Shown: positions 1 through 8,056, numbered from the stretch's first letter. The stretch is 33,452 nt of DNA from Desulfobulbaceae bacterium (GCA_015231515.1 JADGBM010000024.1:1-33452), one strand, 5' to 3'. Notes: a model not told the origin generated them from the letters alone. Numbers and translations are program-made.

Positions 1-663
1 CGAATAGTTCTTATTGCAGATATTCATGTTACAATGTCTCGGCGTGAGGTTGTCAACAGTCTGCTGAAAACCTTGGAAGAACCACCCGAATCGACTGTTT
101 TTGTCCTTACCACCGACGAATCGTCTGACTTGTTGCCGACCATTGTTTCTCGTTGTCAGGTGGTTCCCTTCTACTCTTTAACCCAAGCTGATATTGAAAA
201 AAGTCTGGAAGTGCAGGGCATAGAAAAAGGGCTTGCCAGCAAGGCCGCCGTAGCTGCGGCTGGGTGTCTGGGCAGGGCGGAAGAGCTTTGCCGGAATGAA
301 CACTTAGCACTGGTTGAAGAACTTATTAGAAAGATCTCCTCTCTCAAGGCGACAGATCCCGGAGCTGTGGAGATTATTTTTCGAACAGCCGAGAAAATGG
401 CTATGCTGAAAGAGGAACTCACTGATTTTTTAGAGCTGTTGAAATTGTGGTATGGGGATTGCCTCAAGGCCCATTCATTATCCGATGACATTTTTTTTGT
501 CTGGCGGGAGCTATATCAAAATACTTGTCAGGCAAAGGATCGCTGGAATTTGTCAGATCTTTCTGATAAAGTGGCCCACATTACTATGGCCCAGAAACAA
601 ATTAAGGCAAATTGTAATAAAAGTTTTGTTTGCGAGATTCTTTTCTGGCATCTCATACAATAA
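1..663 (+). CDS. holB: DNA polymerase III delta' subunit, 3' part (5' end outside window)
   Basis: Delta' is the non-ATPase wrench subunit of the clamp-loader complex that puts the beta sliding clamp on DNA. The reading frame is open from base 1, so the gene starts upstream; the ATG at 34 is internal. Visible hallmarks are the AAA+ segment NSLLKTLEEPP (bases 58-90) and, after a beta strand reading VFVLTT, the sensor-1 SRC motif (SRCQVVPF, about 148-171). The remainder is the helical lid and C-terminal collar domain. The Walker A and Zn-finger region lies outside the window, so it cannot be excluded that this is a DnaX paralogue. However, the short length after SRC and the position directly before ricT fit holB, an arrangement also known from Bacillus (holB-yaaT). 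The gap to ricT is 62 bp. Confidence 0.88.
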   Translation, partial: RIVLIADIHVTMSRREVVNSLLKTLEEPPESTVFVLTTDESSDLLPTIVSRCQVVPFYSLTQADIEKSLEVQGIEKGLASKAAVAAAGCLGRAEELCRNEHLALVEELIRKISSLKATDPGAVEIIFRTAEKMAMLKEELTDFLELLKLWYGDCLKAHSLSDDIFFVWRELYQNTCQAKDRWNLSDLSDKVAHITMAQKQIKANCNKSFVCEILFWHLIQ

Positions 664-725
664 ATTTCTTGAAAGAAGAACGGTTACGAAGAAAGCTTCA
701 TTAACTTATAATTGGTTACAAATTT

Positions 726-1814
726 ATGTCTGAAGTAGCAGAAAACCAAGAGCAGATTTTGCAGGAAGACAACCAAGATTCACCCAAACTGGTAAATAAA
801 CTATACCAGATCAAGTTTCGGGAGAAGGGTCATATACATTCGGCTGCCTCTAAAATCAGCAATTTAACAAAGGGTGAGCTTGTTATGGTCGCCACTGATC
901 ACGGACAGGAGCCTGCCACAGTAAGTGGTTTAGGCGCAGTGGTGTTTAGTGATGAGCCGCAAACAACAGCATTATATGCAATAGCCCGTCGTGCATCGCG
1001 TGATGAGATGGTGAAGTATGAAAATCTCATCACAAGAGAGCGGGACTCTATTGCATTCTGTAATGAGACCATAAAAAAACTTGGATTGGATATGAAGTTG
1101 ATTCGAGTTGAGCGGTTTTTTAACGGCAGTAAAATTGTTTTTTATTTTACGTCTGAAAACAGGGTTGATTTCCGGGTTCTGGTTAAAGATCTTGTTCAGG
1201 AGTTCCGGACCCGTGTTGAAATGCGACAAATTGGTGTTCGCCACGAAACCCAGATGCTGGGCGGGTTGGGATGCTGTGGCAGAGAGTTATGCTGTGCATC
1301 GTTTATGACCAAGTTTGTGCCAGTGTCCATAAAAATGGCCAAAGAACAAAATCTCCCACTGAATCCATCAAAAATTTCAGGGGCATGCAACCGATTATTG
1401 TGTTGTCTCACCCATGAGTTTGAAACCTACAAGAGCTTGAAGAAAGATATGCCCAAGCCTGGAAGTTCAATCAGTTGCAATGGTGAAAAATTCAAGGTCA
1501 ATAAAGTCAATATCTTGAAGGGCTCTGTTAACGTCACCTCGCTTACGAATCCCGAAACATCGATCGAGTTGCGCCGTGATCAATGGCAACAAGTAGAATC
1601 TGTCGGTGGTTCTTCGCGAATACAGCCAGAGCCGCCTCTAAAAGAGCAACCAGAACATCGCAAGAAGCAGGAGCAGCCCAAGAAGCAGGAGCAGCCCAAG
1701 AAGCAGGAGCAGCCCAAAAGGCCGGAGCAAGCTAAAAAAACGGAAGAAAAAAAGCCGCATCCTCAGGGCCGAAGCAAGAAGCGAAGAGGCCCCAGGAAGG
1801 GGAAAAAACAGTGA
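726..1814 (+). CDS. ricT: RicT / PSP1-domain protein with Fe-S cysteine motif and basic repeat tail
   Basis: The PSP1 C-terminal domain spans about residues 85-180. It is followed by the cysteine-rich signature of RicT proteins: LGCCGRELCC (181-190) and CNRLLCC (221-227), separated by the conserved stretch around SIKMAKEQNLPLNPSKISG. In Bacillus, RicT (YaaT) forms a complex with RicA and RicF that binds [4Fe-4S] clusters and assists RNase Y-dependent mRNA maturation; in Desulfobacterota its role is untested. The 362 residues exceed the Bacillus protein (about 275). The excess is a C-terminal tail from about residue 300 of Pro/Glu/Gln/Lys, including three exact KKQEQP units, ending in a very basic KKRRGPRKGKKQ. 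The tail could bind RNA or the ribosome (inference). The stop overlaps the metG GTG (GTGA), so the two are probably translationally coupled. Confidence 0.92.
   Translation: MSEVAENQEQILQEDNQDSPKLVNKLYQIKFREKGHIHSAASKISNLTKGELVMVATDHGQEPATVSGLGAVVFSDEPQTTALYAIARRASRDEMVKYENLITRERDSIAFCNETIKKLGLDMKLIRVERFFNGSKIVFYFTSENRVDFRVLVKDLVQEFRTRVEMRQIGVRHETQMLGGLGCCGRELCCASFMTKFVPVSIKMAKEQNLPLNPSKISGACNRLLCCLTHEFETYKSLKKDMPKPGSSISCNGEKFKVNKVNILKGSVNVTSLTNPETSIELRRDQWQQVESVGGSSRIQPEPPLKEQPEHRKKQEQPKKQEQPKKQEQPKRPEQAKKTEEKKPHPQGRSKKRRGPRKGKKQ
1662..1733 (+). repeat. 18-bp tandem repeat inside ricT
   Basis: Three exact copies of an 18-bp unit (AAGAAGCAGGAGCAGCCC) lie at 1662-1679, 1680-1697 and 1698-1715. 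A fourth, diverged copy lies at 1716-1733. They encode KKQEQP x3 plus KRPEQA in the RicT tail. The repeat is in frame, so a change in copy number would lengthen or shorten the tail without a frameshift. Confidence 0.93.
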
Positions 1815-3736
1815 ATACCTACATAACAACACCAATATTTTATGTTAATGCTGAGCCTCATCTCGGGCATGCCTATACGACAATTGTGGCTGATACATAT
1901 AGCCGGTTTTCGAAATTACTTGGCCGTAATGTCCGCTTTCAGACCGGAACCGATGAGCATGGTGATAAAATTGATGTCGCTGCTCAGAAAGCCGGGATAT
2001 CGCCTCAGCAATATGCCGATATGATCAGCGCCAAGTTTCGGGATGCCTGGCCTGGACTATCGATTGAGTATGATAACTTTATACGTACCACCGATGAGGG
2101 GCATAAGAAGGTTGTGCGTCAGATTCTTCAGAAGCTCTATGATAAAGGTGATATTGTTTTTAGTGATTACACTGGTTTTTACTGTCAGGGATGCGAACGT
2201 TTTCTGACGGAAAAAGAGCTTGTCGGCGGACTTTGTCCTGATCACCAGAAGGCTCCCGATGAGATATCAGAGAAGAATTATTTTTTCAAAATGAGTAAAT
2301 ATCAGGACTGGTTGATCGAGCATATTAAGGCTCATCCTGAGTTTATAACTCCTGAACGCTATAAAAATGAAGTTTTATCCTTTTTAAGTGAACCATTAAC
2401 GGACTTATGCATCTCAAGACCGACTTCACGGTTAACCTGGGGTATTCCTCTGCCCTTTGATGAAACTTATGTTACCTATGTCTGGTTTGATGCCTTGATT
2501 AATTATATTACCGGTTTGGGCTATTCAGCAAGTGGCGACCATAGCCAGAACTTCCTGACGTTTTGGCCGGTAGCAGAGCATGTAGTGGCCAAAGACATTT
2601 TGAAACCGCATGCCATCTATTGGCCAACAATGCTCAGGGCTATGGGGGTCGATCCCTATAAAAAGCTCCATGTGCATGGTTACTGGAACATTAATGACAC
2701 CAAAATGTCTAAGACTATAGGAAATGTTGTGCGTCCCCAGCAGCTGGTTGATGATTTTGGGACAGACACTGTTCGATATTTTCTGCTCAGGGATATGGCC
2801 TTTGGGGTAGATTCATCCTTTTCGGATGAGGCAATTATTAATCGGCAAAATTCAGATTTGGCCAATGATCTGGGCAATTTGTTCAGTCGTACCCTGGCCA
2901 TGGTTAAAAAATTTGCTGACGGGAAAGTTCCACCTAAGCCGCAGAGTGCAACCGAACTTGATCAGGCTCTTATTGATGCTGCCGAATCAATGTTGGTGGT
3001 TTTTGTCAAGGATATGGACGCTTTTTTATTTCATCGTGCCTTACAGTCGGTATGGGAAGTGATCAGCCTGTCGAATAAATATATAGTCGAAAATGCACCA
3101 TGGGAACTTGCTAAAGACCCTGATAAAAGAAAGCGCTTAGAAGATGTAATCTATAATTTACTGGAAGTGCTTCGCATAATTAGTCTGCCATTACACGCCA
3201 TCATGCCGCAAACTGCCTCTAAAATGTCTACAGCACTTAATGTTGCCTCTAAACCCAGTCTGAAGACCAATGAACCGGTATGGGGCACAGGCCTTGAAGT
3301 GGGGACTGCGGTCAACCTTGGTGAGGCCTTGTTTCCTCGCCTGGATAAGAAAAAGCCCATGGCTGAAAGTTCTTCAAAGTCAGAACCTGCTTCAAAAGCA
3401 AAAAGCGAGGTTGAAAATCTGCTTGATTTTGAGCAATTCAAACAACTTGATCTACGGGTTGCAACCATATGTGCGGCAGAGTCGATACCTAAATCAGACC
3501 GGTTACTCAAATTAACTGTGAAGGCCCCTGAGGAAAGAACCATAGTTGCCGGAATTGCCGAGCATTATGGGCCAGAAGATGTTGTCGGTAAGCAGGTAAT
3601 TATCGTGGCAAATCTTAAACCAGCAAAGTTAATGGGAATTGAGTCAAATGGGATGGTGCTGGCGGCCAAAGATAATGGAAAACTCTTTTTGTCTGCTGTT
3701 TCTGCAGAAGTGACTGCTGGTACAAAAGTTTCTTAA
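1811..3736 (+). CDS. metG: Methionyl-tRNA synthetase with C-terminal tRNA-binding domain
   Basis: Class I aminoacyl-tRNA synthetase that charges tRNA-Met in the cytoplasm. The Rossmann fold carries the HIGH-type motif HLGH (residues 17-20) and the signature KMSKT (298-302), where KMSKS is usual. A zinc knuckle CQGC...CPDH (C125, C128, C142, H145) marks the single-knuckle MetRS type. After the anticodon-binding helices and a Lys/Ser-rich linker (about 505-533), residues about 535-641 form an EMAP-II/Trbp111 tRNA-binding domain (FEQFKQLDLRV ... MGIESNGMVLAA). The total of 641 residues is normal for the tRBD-containing form. The start is GTG at 1811, overlapping the ricT stop; no in-frame ATG lies near. 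The stop TAA (3734-3736) shares one base with the next ATG. Confidence 0.97.
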   Translation: MNTYITTPIFYVNAEPHLGHAYTTIVADTYSRFSKLLGRNVRFQTGTDEHGDKIDVAAQKAGISPQQYADMISAKFRDAWPGLSIEYDNFIRTTDEGHKKVVRQILQKLYDKGDIVFSDYTGFYCQGCERFLTEKELVGGLCPDHQKAPDEISEKNYFFKMSKYQDWLIEHIKAHPEFITPERYKNEVLSFLSEPLTDLCISRPTSRLTWGIPLPFDETYVTYVWFDALINYITGLGYSASGDHSQNFLTFWPVAEHVVAKDILKPHAIYWPTMLRAMGVDPYKKLHVHGYWNINDTKMSKTIGNVVRPQQLVDDFGTDTVRYFLLRDMAFGVDSSFSDEAIINRQNSDLANDLGNLFSRTLAMVKKFADGKVPPKPQSATELDQALIDAAESMLVVFVKDMDAFLFHRALQSVWEVISLSNKYIVENAPWELAKDPDKRKRLEDVIYNLLEVLRIISLPLHAIMPQTASKMSTALNVASKPSLKTNEPVWGTGLEVGTAVNLGEALFPRLDKKKPMAESSSKSEPASKAKSEVENLLDFEQFKQLDLRVATICAAESIPKSDRLLKLTVKAPEERTIVAGIAEHYGPEDVVGKQVIIVANLKPAKLMGIESNGMVLAAKDNGKLFLSAVSAEVTAGTKVS

Positions 3737-4587
3737 TGATACCCGAAAAAATTGGCCAGGCGCAGACGCCTCCCGGAACCTCGCAACCCGCCAAAGAAGT
3801 CAACCGAACCTACTCGCTTTCAATTTCAGAAGGTGGCAAAGTTGTTGGTAAATTTATTTATGACAGGTTGAGCGCCGCAGTTTCTCTTATCCATGAACTT
3901 AAAGTTTTAGCAGCGATCAAATTTACTCAGCTTGAGATCACTGATGAGTCTGTGCGGACGGGCTCAGACAGTTCGGTTCAGGGTACCGATGTTATTGATA
4001 CTCTGCAATCGGGACAACTGAGTTCACGGGATCAGATTCGTAAAATTTTGCGCCACCATCTGGATGAGTCCCGCCAAGTTCAGATGCCATGTGCCTTGAT
4101 CATGATGATGGCCTCACTTGAAACAGTGTCAACAGTACCTGTGGATACGATTCTTTTTGAAATAACCTCTATTATCGGAGAAATAAAAGAACCTCAAGGT
4201 CATTTGTTGTGGTATCCTCTCCAGGGTGCGGACTTGGCTCCTGAATGCTATAATGGCCTGAAAATGAGTTGCTTAAGTACCGGGTTTTGCTTGATTCTTC
4301 CCGCTGCTGGTTTGATAAAGGCACGCTTGCTTGTTGATGAAATAAAGAAGAAACTTGATGGGCCGGACTGGAGTTATTGCCCGATATCACTTGCAGCAGG
4401 TATTGGAGTGAAAACCACAAGTGACATAACGGTTGATGAGTTAATTGAAAAGGTGACTGATAATTTGAAAAAATCCATAACCCAGGGCGGCAAACAGATC
4501 TGTTTTACTGACACTTTTTCCAGCAGTCAGGTTACGGTTGAGGAAAGGGCTCAACTTTTTATGATTTCAAAGAAGGCTTTAAATTGA
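3736..4587 (+). CDS. Degenerate GGDEF-like protein of unknown function
   Basis: 283 residues, not recognised as a named family. The N-terminal half (about 1-110) has no motif I can identify. Residues about 115-260 follow the pattern of a GGDEF (diguanylate cyclase) fold: a hydrophobic strand ALIMMMASLETV, then GFCLILPAAGLIKARLLVDEI at the place where active enzymes have GGDEF plus the following helix, then PISLAAGIGVK (cf. the usual vTvSiGva), and VDELIEKVTDNLKKSITQGGKQICF (cf. AD.aLY.AK..GrN). The GGDEF signature itself and the metal-binding Asp are absent, so diguanylate cyclase activity is unlikely; a binding or scaffolding role is inference. It is joined to metG by TAATG and to the downstream ATPase gene by TGATG, so it is almost certainly co-translated with the FlhG/MinD-like protein. 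Confidence 0.7.
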   Translation: MIPEKIGQAQTPPGTSQPAKEVNRTYSLSISEGGKVVGKFIYDRLSAAVSLIHELKVLAAIKFTQLEITDESVRTGSDSSVQGTDVIDTLQSGQLSSRDQIRKILRHHLDESRQVQMPCALIMMMASLETVSTVPVDTILFEITSIIGEIKEPQGHLLWYPLQGADLAPECYNGLKMSCLSTGFCLILPAAGLIKARLLVDEIKKKLDGPDWSYCPISLAAGIGVKTTSDITVDELIEKVTDNLKKSITQGGKQICFTDTFSSSQVTVEERAQLFMISKKALN

Positions 4588-5345
4588 TGGCTAAACATGT
4601 AAACGACTGTGCCCATGTACCTGAAATAATCTGTCTGAGCAGTGGCAAGGGCGGTGTCGGTAAAACATCCCTGACGGTTAATCTGGCCGCAGCTTTTGTG
4701 AAAAAGCGGAAAAGGGTGCTGGTTGTTGATGCTGACCTTGGCCTGGCTAATATCGACATTCTTTTAGGGCTTAATGTCAAGCATACCGTGCAGGAGGCCC
4801 TTGAGCAGGGCGCGCCATTATTAGATATTTTAGTCGAGCACGAAGGGTTCTATATATTGCCGGCGAGTTCTGGTGTCCCTGAAATGGCTAATTTGTCCTA
4901 CGAGGATCAGGCCTATTTAACCAGTTCGCTTGAAGAGGTTATTAATGATTTTGACTTTGTTCTTGTTGACTGTGCTGCCGGAGTTGGCGAGTCAGTCTTG
5001 TGGTTTAATCAGTGGGCACACTCAAACATCATTATTCTGACGCCGGATCCGACTTCAATGACTGATGCCTATGCCCTCGGGAAAATTTTAGCGACCAAAT
5101 ATGATAAAAACTCTTTTCAGCTTGTAATCAATAACGTAAAAAGTAATAAAGAGGGTCTTGATGTTTACCAAAACATGGTGATGGTTTTTAAGAATTTTTT
5201 AAAGATTGAGCCGGGACTTTTAGGGATAATACCTACGGATCAGAACGTTGCCCAAGCTATCAGGAAACAATCCCCTTTTGTGCTGGGTGCCCCGAGCTGT
5301 AAAGCAAGTGTGGCTATATTTGAAATTGTTGATAAATTGATATAG
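4587..5345 (+). CDS. MinD/ParA-type ATPase, FlhG (YlxH) subfamily
   Basis: 252-residue P-loop ATPase with a deviant Walker A motif SSGKGGVGKTS near residue 19, a switch I-like VDADLGLANIDILLGL and a Walker B-like FDFVLVDCAAG. The run DLGLANIDILLGL is typical of FlhG/YlxH proteins, which set flagellar number and place in Gram-negatives, rather than of chromosome-partitioning ParA. No flagellar gene (flhF, fliA) is next to it here, so the cargo is unknown. An orphan MinD-like ATPase that places another envelope structure is equally possible. ATG 4587 is preferred over TTG 4584: it overlaps the preceding stop as TGATG and starts the conserved part without an extra Met. The preceding partner is the degenerate GGDEF-like protein. 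Confidence 0.85.
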   Translation: MAKHVNDCAHVPEIICLSSGKGGVGKTSLTVNLAAAFVKKRKRVLVVDADLGLANIDILLGLNVKHTVQEALEQGAPLLDILVEHEGFYILPASSGVPEMANLSYEDQAYLTSSLEEVINDFDFVLVDCAAGVGESVLWFNQWAHSNIIILTPDPTSMTDAYALGKILATKYDKNSFQLVINNVKSNKEGLDVYQNMVMVFKNFLKIEPGLLGIIPTDQNVAQAIRKQSPFVLGAPSCKASVAIFEIVDKLI

Positions 5346-5384
5346 ACTTTAAATCTACTAACTTTTTTTAATCAGGACATAGAG

Positions 5385-5684
5385 ATGTTTGTGTTGAGTA
5401 ATTTTATTAGCGCCTTGGCTACTCTTTTAAGTTTTATTCTTAATGCCTATATGTGGATACTTATAGGTCGAGCGGTTATCTCATGGGTCAATGCCGATCC
5501 CAATAATCCTATCGTTCGGTTCCTCTATGAGGTTACCGAGCCTGTTCTGGTTAGAATACGCCGTGTGCTCCCTTTGTATGGCGGCGGCATAGATTTTTCG
5601 CCAATGATTTTGATTATGGCAATTATATTTTTACAACAGTTTCTTGTCACAACTTTGAAGCAGATCGCCTTTTCATTGGGATAG
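5385..5684 (+). CDS. YggT family membrane protein
   Basis: 99 residues with two hydrophobic segments (about 5-33 and 72-95) around the family hallmark SWVNADPNNPIVRFLYEVTEPVL. YggT/YlmG proteins are small inner-membrane proteins implicated in osmotic tolerance and, in chloroplasts and Gram-positives, in nucleoid or division-site organisation; the biochemical role is not settled. The ATG at 5385 follows AGGACATAGAG. Its neighbour is a DivIVA-domain gene 111 bp downstream, then DUF167. The same trio sits together in many bacteria and parallels the Gram-positive ylmG-ylmH-divIVA order. Confidence 0.92.
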   Translation: MFVLSNFISALATLLSFILNAYMWILIGRAVISWVNADPNNPIVRFLYEVTEPVLVRIRRVLPLYGGGIDFSPMILIMAIIFLQQFLVTTLKQIAFSLG

Positions 5685-5795
5685 TGTCACACCTCACGGA
5701 TCTCTTTGCTTTTCATGCTATTATGAAGCCAAAGCGTTTCACTTGCTAAGTAACAGGTCTTTTACTTGTTGTCTCAATTCACCAGGAGCTGAATT

Positions 5796-6647
5796 ATGAG
5801 TTTAACCCCGCAGGACATTCAAGCTAAACAATTTCATGTACGTTTTCGCGGTTTTGATGTTGAAGAGGTTGATGGGTTTCTCGAACAGATTGCTGAAAAT
5901 TTTCTTATGGTCATTGAGGAAAATAAGGCAATTAAACTTCAAGCTGATACCTGTAGACAGGAGTTGGATAAATTAAAAAAAGAGGAGCACTCCTTTAAAA
6001 ATGCCCTTATCTCTGCGCAGAATATTTCAGACCAAATGGTACGCAAAAGCCGAGAGGAGGCCGATTACATTCTCAGTCAAGCTCATGAAGAGGTGAAAAG
6101 ACTGAAGGATGAGGCTTTAAAAGAGATTACCGAGCTTGAGTATCGGGTTGATCAGCTCCGAGGAACTCAGGGTGAGCTGGAAAATGATCTCCGTGCTGTC
6201 ATTGATGATTATCTCGATATGATTGATAACAGTTCATCAACGCGAATTGGTGGGGACAACGCTCATGATGACACAGACGAGAGAGAAATGAGTATCTCCT
6301 CGGAGCTTTACGGGGAAAGTGATGATCAACTGACAACTTCTTCAGCGCTTACTGTTGATTCCGAAGATACCGGGATGGCTGCCTCGACGGCCCTTTCTGA
6401 TGCTGATGTTGATCTGTCGGATTTGTATGAGAAAATTGAACTGCCTTCAGCACACCCAGCCGATCACGATATTCCAGAAGCAGAGAATGATAGTGATGAT
6501 GACGAGGTAACTGTTCAGTTTGAATCAGAAACGTCGTTGATAGATATGAATATAGCTGAGGGTTCCATCCCCGATCTGGATGATGAAATTATGTTTACCC
6601 TCGAAGATCCACTTGATGAAGTCAAAATTGAAGAGGATAAGTCATAG
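5796..6647 (+). CDS. DivIVA-domain coiled-coil protein with acidic tail
   Basis: 283 residues. The N-terminal DivIVA membrane-curvature domain is clear (residues 1-36: LTPQDIQAKQFHVRFRGFD then EVDGFLEQI). It is followed by a long coiled coil (about 38-145) rich in E/K/L. The C-terminal half (about 150-283) is low-complexity and strongly acidic (D/E/S-rich, e.g. ENDSDDDEV), which is unusual for Gram-positive DivIVA and suggests a flexible partner-binding region. In Gram-positives DivIVA marks poles and septa; in this Gram-negative background the function is unproven. The start is supported by AGGAGCTGAATT directly before ATG 5796. The stop TAG (6645-6647) may overlap the start of the DUF167 gene. 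Confidence 0.9.
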   Translation: MSLTPQDIQAKQFHVRFRGFDVEEVDGFLEQIAENFLMVIEENKAIKLQADTCRQELDKLKKEEHSFKNALISAQNISDQMVRKSREEADYILSQAHEEVKRLKDEALKEITELEYRVDQLRGTQGELENDLRAVIDDYLDMIDNSSSTRIGGDNAHDDTDEREMSISSELYGESDDQLTTSSALTVDSEDTGMAASTALSDADVDLSDLYEKIELPSAHPADHDIPEAENDSDDDEVTVQFESETSLIDMNIAEGSIPDLDDEIMFTLEDPLDEVKIEEDKS

Positions 6648-6718
6648 CTGCAAAGCAGACATTAAGTAGTCAGGGCTGTATTCGCAGCGCTGATGGAAAT
6701 CTGCTTGTTGATGTTACC

Positions 6719-6985
6719 GTGCAACCAAGGGCATCTAAAAATACTGTTGTAGGAGTTTTTAATCACACGTTAAAAATTGCTACAACTGCCCCACCAGTAG
6801 AAGGGAAGGCAAATTCTGAAATTATTGCTTTGCTGGCGAAATTTTTTGAAATACCAAAGAGTACTATTTCGTTAAAAAGTGGTCAGCAAAGCAAAACGAA
6901 ACGATTTGTTCTTCCCGGCCTGTCAGTTGAAGAAGCCGACAGCCTCTTCGCTAAGAAAATCCCGCCACCTAAAAATCGTAAATAA
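6719..6985 (+). CDS. DUF167 (YggU) family protein; true start probably upstream and non-canonical
   Basis: Small alpha/beta protein of the YggU family, function unknown. The hallmark VQPRASKN is followed by TAPPVEGKANSEIIALLAKFF and a basic strand KSGQQSKTKRFVL. The only canonical start in frame is GTG 6719, but it has no Shine-Dalgarno and cuts off the first beta strand. Family-like residues continue upstream without a stop (CIRSADGNLLVDVT, encoded 6677-6718) and the frame is open back to 6641. Candidate real starts are ATT 6680 (AGGG four bases before it) or ATA 6644 (AGAGGA six bases before it), the latter overlapping the divIVA stop as ATAG. The coordinates given are the minimal canonical ones. 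Confidence 0.85.
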   Translation: MQPRASKNTVVGVFNHTLKIATTAPPVEGKANSEIIALLAKFFEIPKSTISLKSGQQSKTKRFVLPGLSVEEADSLFAKKIPPPKNRK

Positions 6986-7000
6986 TGGACAGATATTAGC

Positions 7001-7056
7001 TATTAGCCTTTAGCCCCTTAACCCTTAACCCTTTACCCTTAACCCCTTACCCCTTT
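7001..7056. repeat. Heptameric tandem repeat, CCCTTAA family
   Basis: Eight consecutive 7-bp units fill the gap between the converging DUF167 and Fe-S protein genes. The units are TATTAGC, CTTTAGC, CCCTTAA, CCCTTAA, CCCTTTA, CCCTTAA, CCCCTTA, CCCCTTT. The period is strictly 7 although the units drift. A related array in the opposite orientation lies at 27492-27520, and an AAAGTTA heptamer array at 17155-17175. No hairpin or terminator is apparent. Confidence 0.88.
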
Positions 7057-7060
7057 AGCC

Positions 7061-8056
7061 TCAAACTCCCATTTCATAATAGCGTTTCATGATTTCAGCT
7101 GGTAGTGAGTTGTGCCAGTGACCAGTCGAGACGGCAATCAGCCAGAATAATAAGAATATGGCAATCGTCAAAAATGGAATCAGATACGGTGAAACCTTTT
7201 GAGATGGCCCCACTCTGACGGTCAGGCAGTCCTCCTGAGGGCAAGTGCTGACGCAGTCAAGGCAACCAATGCACTCAAGGCTCCGAACGTGACCACTCTT
7301 GTCGGATACCGAAATCAGCGCAGGGCAGATTTTGTCGCATTTTTTGCAGTCGATACATCTCTTTGAATCACGTTTAACTGCAAAAGGGCTGATACATGCC
7401 AGAATACCCAGCAGCGCACCGTAAGGGCATAGGTATCGACACCAGAAATTCTTAATGACGAAGGAGATCATCAGCAGGAAGATCATGACAGTTGCAGCCA
7501 GTTTCCCAGGAGCAATGAAGAAGTAAAGCATTTTAGCATCAACTGTAATGTTATAGGGTGAGCGTAAAAAACTGTCGATGGAGGCAAGGTTCATCTTGAA
7601 GGCGATGAGATATATAAAAAAGAAGAGCAGTATGTATTTAAGGGAGAGTAGTGGTATGTCGAGAAAAAACGGTAGTTTGAAGATGGTTTTAAACCTAACC
7701 CCGGCCTTTTCTGCAAGGTTGGAGGTGAAACCAACGGGGCATATCCAGCCGCAAAAGCCTTTTCTGACAAGAAGTGCTATTGTTAGAGCTGCAATAAATA
7801 TTGTTAAGCCAGCTGGATGAATTGGGTCATATTGGCCTGTGAACAATAGTCTTTTAAGGCCCAATAGGGCGCTGATAGGTAAAAAGGCCTCGACCGAAGG
7901 GGGCCTTTGGATATAAACAGCAGATTTTCCAATAGCCCACTGGTGAAATTGGAAAAACTGCCACCCACTGTAAAGGCAAAAAACAGTGAACAGCGACTGG
8001 CTTAAGCGCCGGAAGACGATGAGGTGTTCACGAGACAATAGTTTAGTTTTGGGCAT
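7061..8056 (-). CDS. NapH-like membrane protein with two 4Fe-4S clusters
   Basis: 331 residues. Multiple membrane segments (about 20-36, 82-97, 136-153, 175-200, 288-310) carry two cytoplasmic-side CxxxCP motifs, CGWICPVG (102-109) and CRYLCPYG (206-213), as in NapH, NosR and YccM/RdxA-type proteins. Two classical ferredoxin motifs follow: CIDCKKCDKICP (234-245) and CIGCLDCVSTCP (262-273). Such proteins pass electrons between the quinone pool or membrane donors and a periplasmic or membrane partner. No nap, nos or cco genes are nearby. Instead its ATG (8054-8056) lies 14 bp inside the end of the MMPL transporter gene, which implies coupled translation with a lipid-type transporter. The electron acceptor is unknown. 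Confidence 0.85.
   Translation of the reverse strand: MPKTKLLSREHLIVFRRLSQSLFTVFCLYSGWQFFQFHQWAIGKSAVYIQRPPSVEAFLPISALLGLKRLLFTGQYDPIHPAGLTIFIAALTIALLVRKGFCGWICPVGFTSNLAEKAGVRFKTIFKLPFFLDIPLLSLKYILLFFFIYLIAFKMNLASIDSFLRSPYNITVDAKMLYFFIAPGKLAATVMIFLLMISFVIKNFWCRYLCPYGALLGILACISPFAVKRDSKRCIDCKKCDKICPALISVSDKSGHVRSLECIGCLDCVSTCPQEDCLTVRVGPSQKVSPYLIPFLTIAIFLLFWLIAVSTGHWHNSLPAEIMKRYYEMGV

Noticed and set aside
7001-7056. Heptamer array as a CRISPR array or terminator
   Set aside because: There are no spacers and no inverted repeats; the structure is purely tandem with a 7-bp period.
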